Shown one piece after another: positions 6,299 through 8,078 of a stretch of DNA of 8,078 nt (positions are counted from its first letter, which is position 1; each line of letters begins with the position of its first letter). Position numbers and translations under genes: made by a program. The DNA lies in the NCBI GenBank assembly GCA_007127625.1, contig SKYZ01000325.1:1-8078 (forward strand), given 5' to 3'. This DNA comes from Aquisalimonas sp. (GTDB taxonomy: Bacteria > Pseudomonadota > Gammaproteobacteria > Nitrococcales > Aquisalimonadaceae). The notes under the pieces are model-generated. The model was given only the letters and a program-made list of their open reading frames with translations, was not told the DNA's origin and did not search any database.

Positions 6299-6904
6299 AT
6301 GAACATGCGGCATGTGCACTGGTTCGGAGGGCTCCTGGTGCTCCTGTTTCTGTTGGCGGGGTGCGCCACCCAGGTGGACCGCGTCGGCCCCGAGGGCACC
6401 GAGGATCTCACCGGGCGCTGGAACGAGCGCGACTCCCGGCTGGTGTCGGAGGAGATGGTGGAGGACCTGATGAAGCGCGCCTGGCTGGAGCGCCACCACG
6501 CCAGAAGCAACAGCAATCCCGCCGTCATCGTCGGCGAGATCCGCAATCTCAGCGACGAGCACATCAATACCAACACGTTCATTCGGGACATCGAACGGGA
6601 ACTGATCAACTCCGGCCGTGTGACCTTCGTCGCCGACAGCGGCGAACGCCAGGCCATCCGGGGTGAGCGCGCCGACCAGGAGGAGCACGCGCGGCCCGAC
6701 ACCCGCAGCCCCGCAGGCCAGGAGCTCGGCGCGGACTACATGCTCACCGGCACCATCAACACCATCAAGGACGTGGAGGGTCGCACCGAAGTGGCCTATT
6801 ACCAGGTGAACCTGGCGCTCACCAGCCTGGCGGACAACACCCGCGTATGGGTAGGACAGAAGGAAATCCGCAAGGTGATCCGGCGCGGGCTGTTCCGTTC
6901 CTGA
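6299..6904 (+). CDS. LpoB-type lipoprotein (penicillin-binding-protein activator family)
   Basis: Predicted 201-residue outer-membrane lipoprotein of the LpoB family, whose E. coli member stimulates the peptidoglycan synthase PBP1b from the periplasm. Residues 1-22 form a lipoprotein signal with lipobox LLAGC and lipidated Cys22; the residue after Cys is Ala, consistent with outer-membrane sorting. The LpoB fold region shows PAVIVGEIRNLSDEHINTNTF (74-94), ELINSGRVTFV (101-111), GADYMLTGTINTI (144-156) and WVGQKEIRKVI (184-194). Unlike E. coli LpoB, it has no long proline-rich linker after the Cys. The start is uncertain: ATG codons at 6272, 6287, 6299 and 6305 are in frame. Those at 6299 and 6305 have AGGG 5 and 6 bases upstream and give the most compact signal peptide. 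A second lipoprotein gene follows 11 bases downstream. Whether it acts on a PBP here is inferred from family only. Confidence 0.82.
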   Translation: MNMRHVHWFGGLLVLLFLLAGCATQVDRVGPEGTEDLTGRWNERDSRLVSEEMVEDLMKRAWLERHHARSNSNPAVIVGEIRNLSDEHINTNTFIRDIERELINSGRVTFVADSGERQAIRGERADQEEHARPDTRSPAGQELGADYMLTGTINTIKDVEGRTEVAYYQVNLALTSLADNTRVWVGQKEIRKVIRRGLFRS

Positions 6905-6915
6905 CGGGTGCGACC

Positions 6916-8078
6916 ATGGTCCCGGCATCTGCTATCGGGGCCGCGGCGCGCACCCTGGTGGCACTGGCGGTGCTGGTGCTTGCCGGTTGCGCGTCCACCC
7001 AGCCCTACGACCGCATCGACGACCGCCTTCGCGCCGGGGATACCGCCGGTGCGCTGGAGGCTGCCAGTGCCCTGGACACCTCCCGGAACCAGGCGCTGTA
7101 CCTGATGAATCGCGGCATGCTGCTGCGCATGGACGGGCAGCTGGAGGCCAGCGTCGAGGCCTTCGAGGAGGCCAAGGGCGTCCTCGGTGCGCTGGAGCCC
7201 GTCAGCATCAGCGAGAGCGTCGCCGAGTGGACGCTGGCCGAGACGGCCGGGGCCTACCAGGCCAGCGTGCATGAGCGGCTGCTGCTGCATGTCATGCAGA
7301 TGCTCAATTTCCTGGAACTCGGCCGCACTGATGCCGCGCGGGTGGAGGCATTGCAGGTGGATCTGGGCCTGCGCCGGGTCGACCCGACCGATGGCGCAGC
7401 GCCCCACGGCGGCGATGCCTTCGCCCGCTATCTCAGCGGTATCGTGTTCGAGGCCACTGGTGATCGCAGTGATGCCCTGATTGCCTATCGCCGGGCCGCC
7501 CAGCGCTACGAGGCGTTGGGCCGGCCCGTGCCAAGGGACCTGCAGGTCAGCCTGGTCAGGATGCTGGACGCCCTGGATCTGCCGGATGAACGGGACCGCT
7601 GGGCCGAGCGCTTTGGCATGGCCTCCTGGCAGCCGCGCCCGGCGGGTAGCGGGCAGTTGCTGGTGGTGGTGCACAGCGGGCTCGGGCCGCGGTTGCGGGA
7701 GCGCACGGTGGCGACCCAGGACCCCCGTTCCGGGCAGCTCTACCGGGTTTCGCTGCCATCGGTCCAGCGGCGAGGCGACCCGCTCCGCGCCGTTTCCCTG
7801 AGTGCCGGTGAGCGACGCGTCGACGGCGAGCGGGTGGAGGCCGTGTCCGATCTCGTCGGAGACTGGCTGGATGCGCGGCTGCCGCTGTTGACCGCGCGGG
7901 CCATCAGCCGGAACGTGGCGCGCCACCAGGTGGCCGGCCAGGCTCGGGACGAGAGCCAGGCCCTGGGCGCCCTGGTAAATATCCTGGGGTTCCTGTTCGA
8001 GCAGGCGGACACCCGCTTGTGGCGAACGCTGCCTGACAGTCTCTGGCTGGTCCGGGTGGATCTGCCAGCCGGCGAGTA
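6916..8078 (+). CDS. TPR-like lipoprotein, COG3014-type, truncated by the window edge
   Basis: An open frame from ATG 6916 runs 387 codons to the right edge without a stop, so the C-terminus is missing. Residues 1-25 form a lipoprotein signal with lipobox LVLAGC (Cys25). Helical repeats resembling TPRs follow: YDRIDDRLRAGDTAGALEAA (31-50), LYLMNRGMLLRMDGQLEASVEAFEEA (61-86), ERLLLHVMQMLNFLELGRTDAARVEA (120-145) and FARYLSGIVFEATGDRSDALIAY (169-191). A beta-rich part begins at GSGQLLVVVHSG (244-255), and the motif ADTRLWRTLPDSLWLVRVDLPAG (364-386) is characteristic of COG3014 proteins as I remember them. The ribosome binding site is weak (CGGG, 7 bases upstream). Coupling to the LpoB-like gene is implied by the 11-base gap. 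The molecular function of the family is not known to me; an envelope or cell-wall role is suggested by context. Confidence 0.82.
   Translation, partial: MVPASAIGAAARTLVALAVLVLAGCASTQPYDRIDDRLRAGDTAGALEAASALDTSRNQALYLMNRGMLLRMDGQLEASVEAFEEAKGVLGALEPVSISESVAEWTLAETAGAYQASVHERLLLHVMQMLNFLELGRTDAARVEALQVDLGLRRVDPTDGAAPHGGDAFARYLSGIVFEATGDRSDALIAYRRAAQRYEALGRPVPRDLQVSLVRMLDALDLPDERDRWAERFGMASWQPRPAGSGQLLVVVHSGLGPRLRERTVATQDPRSGQLYRVSLPSVQRRGDPLRAVSLSAGERRVDGERVEAVSDLVGDWLDARLPLLTARAISRNVARHQVAGQARDESQALGALVNILGFLFEQADTRLWRTLPDSLWLVRVDLPAGE

Noticed and set aside
6091..6666. 191-codon plus-strand open frame starting inside the REPIN-like element
   Set aside because: Arg/Gly/His-rich composition, no ribosome binding site, and it overlaps the LpoB-like gene in another frame.
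6799..7926. 375-codon open frame on the minus strand at the right end
   Set aside because: It overlaps the end of the LpoB-like gene and lies antisense to the COG3014-type frame, which has a lipobox, TPR-like repeats and family motifs; the antisense protein is Gln/His/Gly-rich and featureless.
1..8078. CRISPR array, tRNA, rRNA, insertion sequence or defence island
   Set aside because: No regularly spaced direct repeats, no RNA-gene signatures, and no transposase, nuclease or toxin motifs are seen in any frame.

Overview
The window looks like chromosomal DNA from a GC-rich gammaproteobacterium, probably a salt-adapted one. Three things support this. There is a complete ProU-type glycine betaine/proline uptake operon. 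Its secreted binding protein is extremely acidic (by hand count about 55 Asp/Glu against 13 Lys/Arg in the mature chain). There is also a TonB-dependent outer-membrane receptor and an LpoB-type lipoprotein pair, so the organism has a Gram-negative envelope. A halophilic or haloalkaliphilic relative of the Ectothiorhodospiraceae would fit, but that placement is inference.

Layout. Bases 1-84 hold two hairpins downstream of the first gene. Bases 85-2358 (minus strand) encode a FecA-like TonB-dependent receptor, with a Fur-box-like site over its likely promoter. Bases 2359-2819 are a 461-base divergent regulatory region; its proV-proximal part carries several stem-loops. Bases 2820-5991 (plus strand) hold proV (ATPase), proW (permease) and proX (periplasmic binding protein). 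ProV and proW are separated by 2 bases. A 191-base spacer lies between proW and proX and contains four consecutive stem-loops. A strong intrinsic terminator closes the operon at 6015-6057. Directly against it is a perfect 24-bp inverted repeat (6057-6147) whose arms look like REP sequences (GTAG plus palindrome), i.e. a REPIN/BIME-like element. A second operon follows with its own candidate promoter: an LpoB-type lipoprotein (6299-6904), then 11 bases later a TPR-like lipoprotein of the COG3014 type starting at 6916. The last frame is still open at the right edge, so that gene is cut by the window.

How the genes work together. ProX captures glycine betaine or a similar compatible solute in the periplasm, ProW forms the inner-membrane channel, and ProV powers import and carries CBS domains that may gate activity. 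The TonB receptor probably brings in a ferric chelate under iron control and is not functionally tied to ProU; the two only share a divergent intergenic region. The LpoB-like protein and its neighbour are probably both outer-membrane lipoproteins, with a role in peptidoglycan synthesis or envelope maintenance inferred from family.

I found no phage, CRISPR, toxin-antitoxin or insertion-sequence genes, and no convincing new multi-gene system. The most unusual signals are non-coding: the REPIN-like element and the tandem stem-loops in front of proX and proV.
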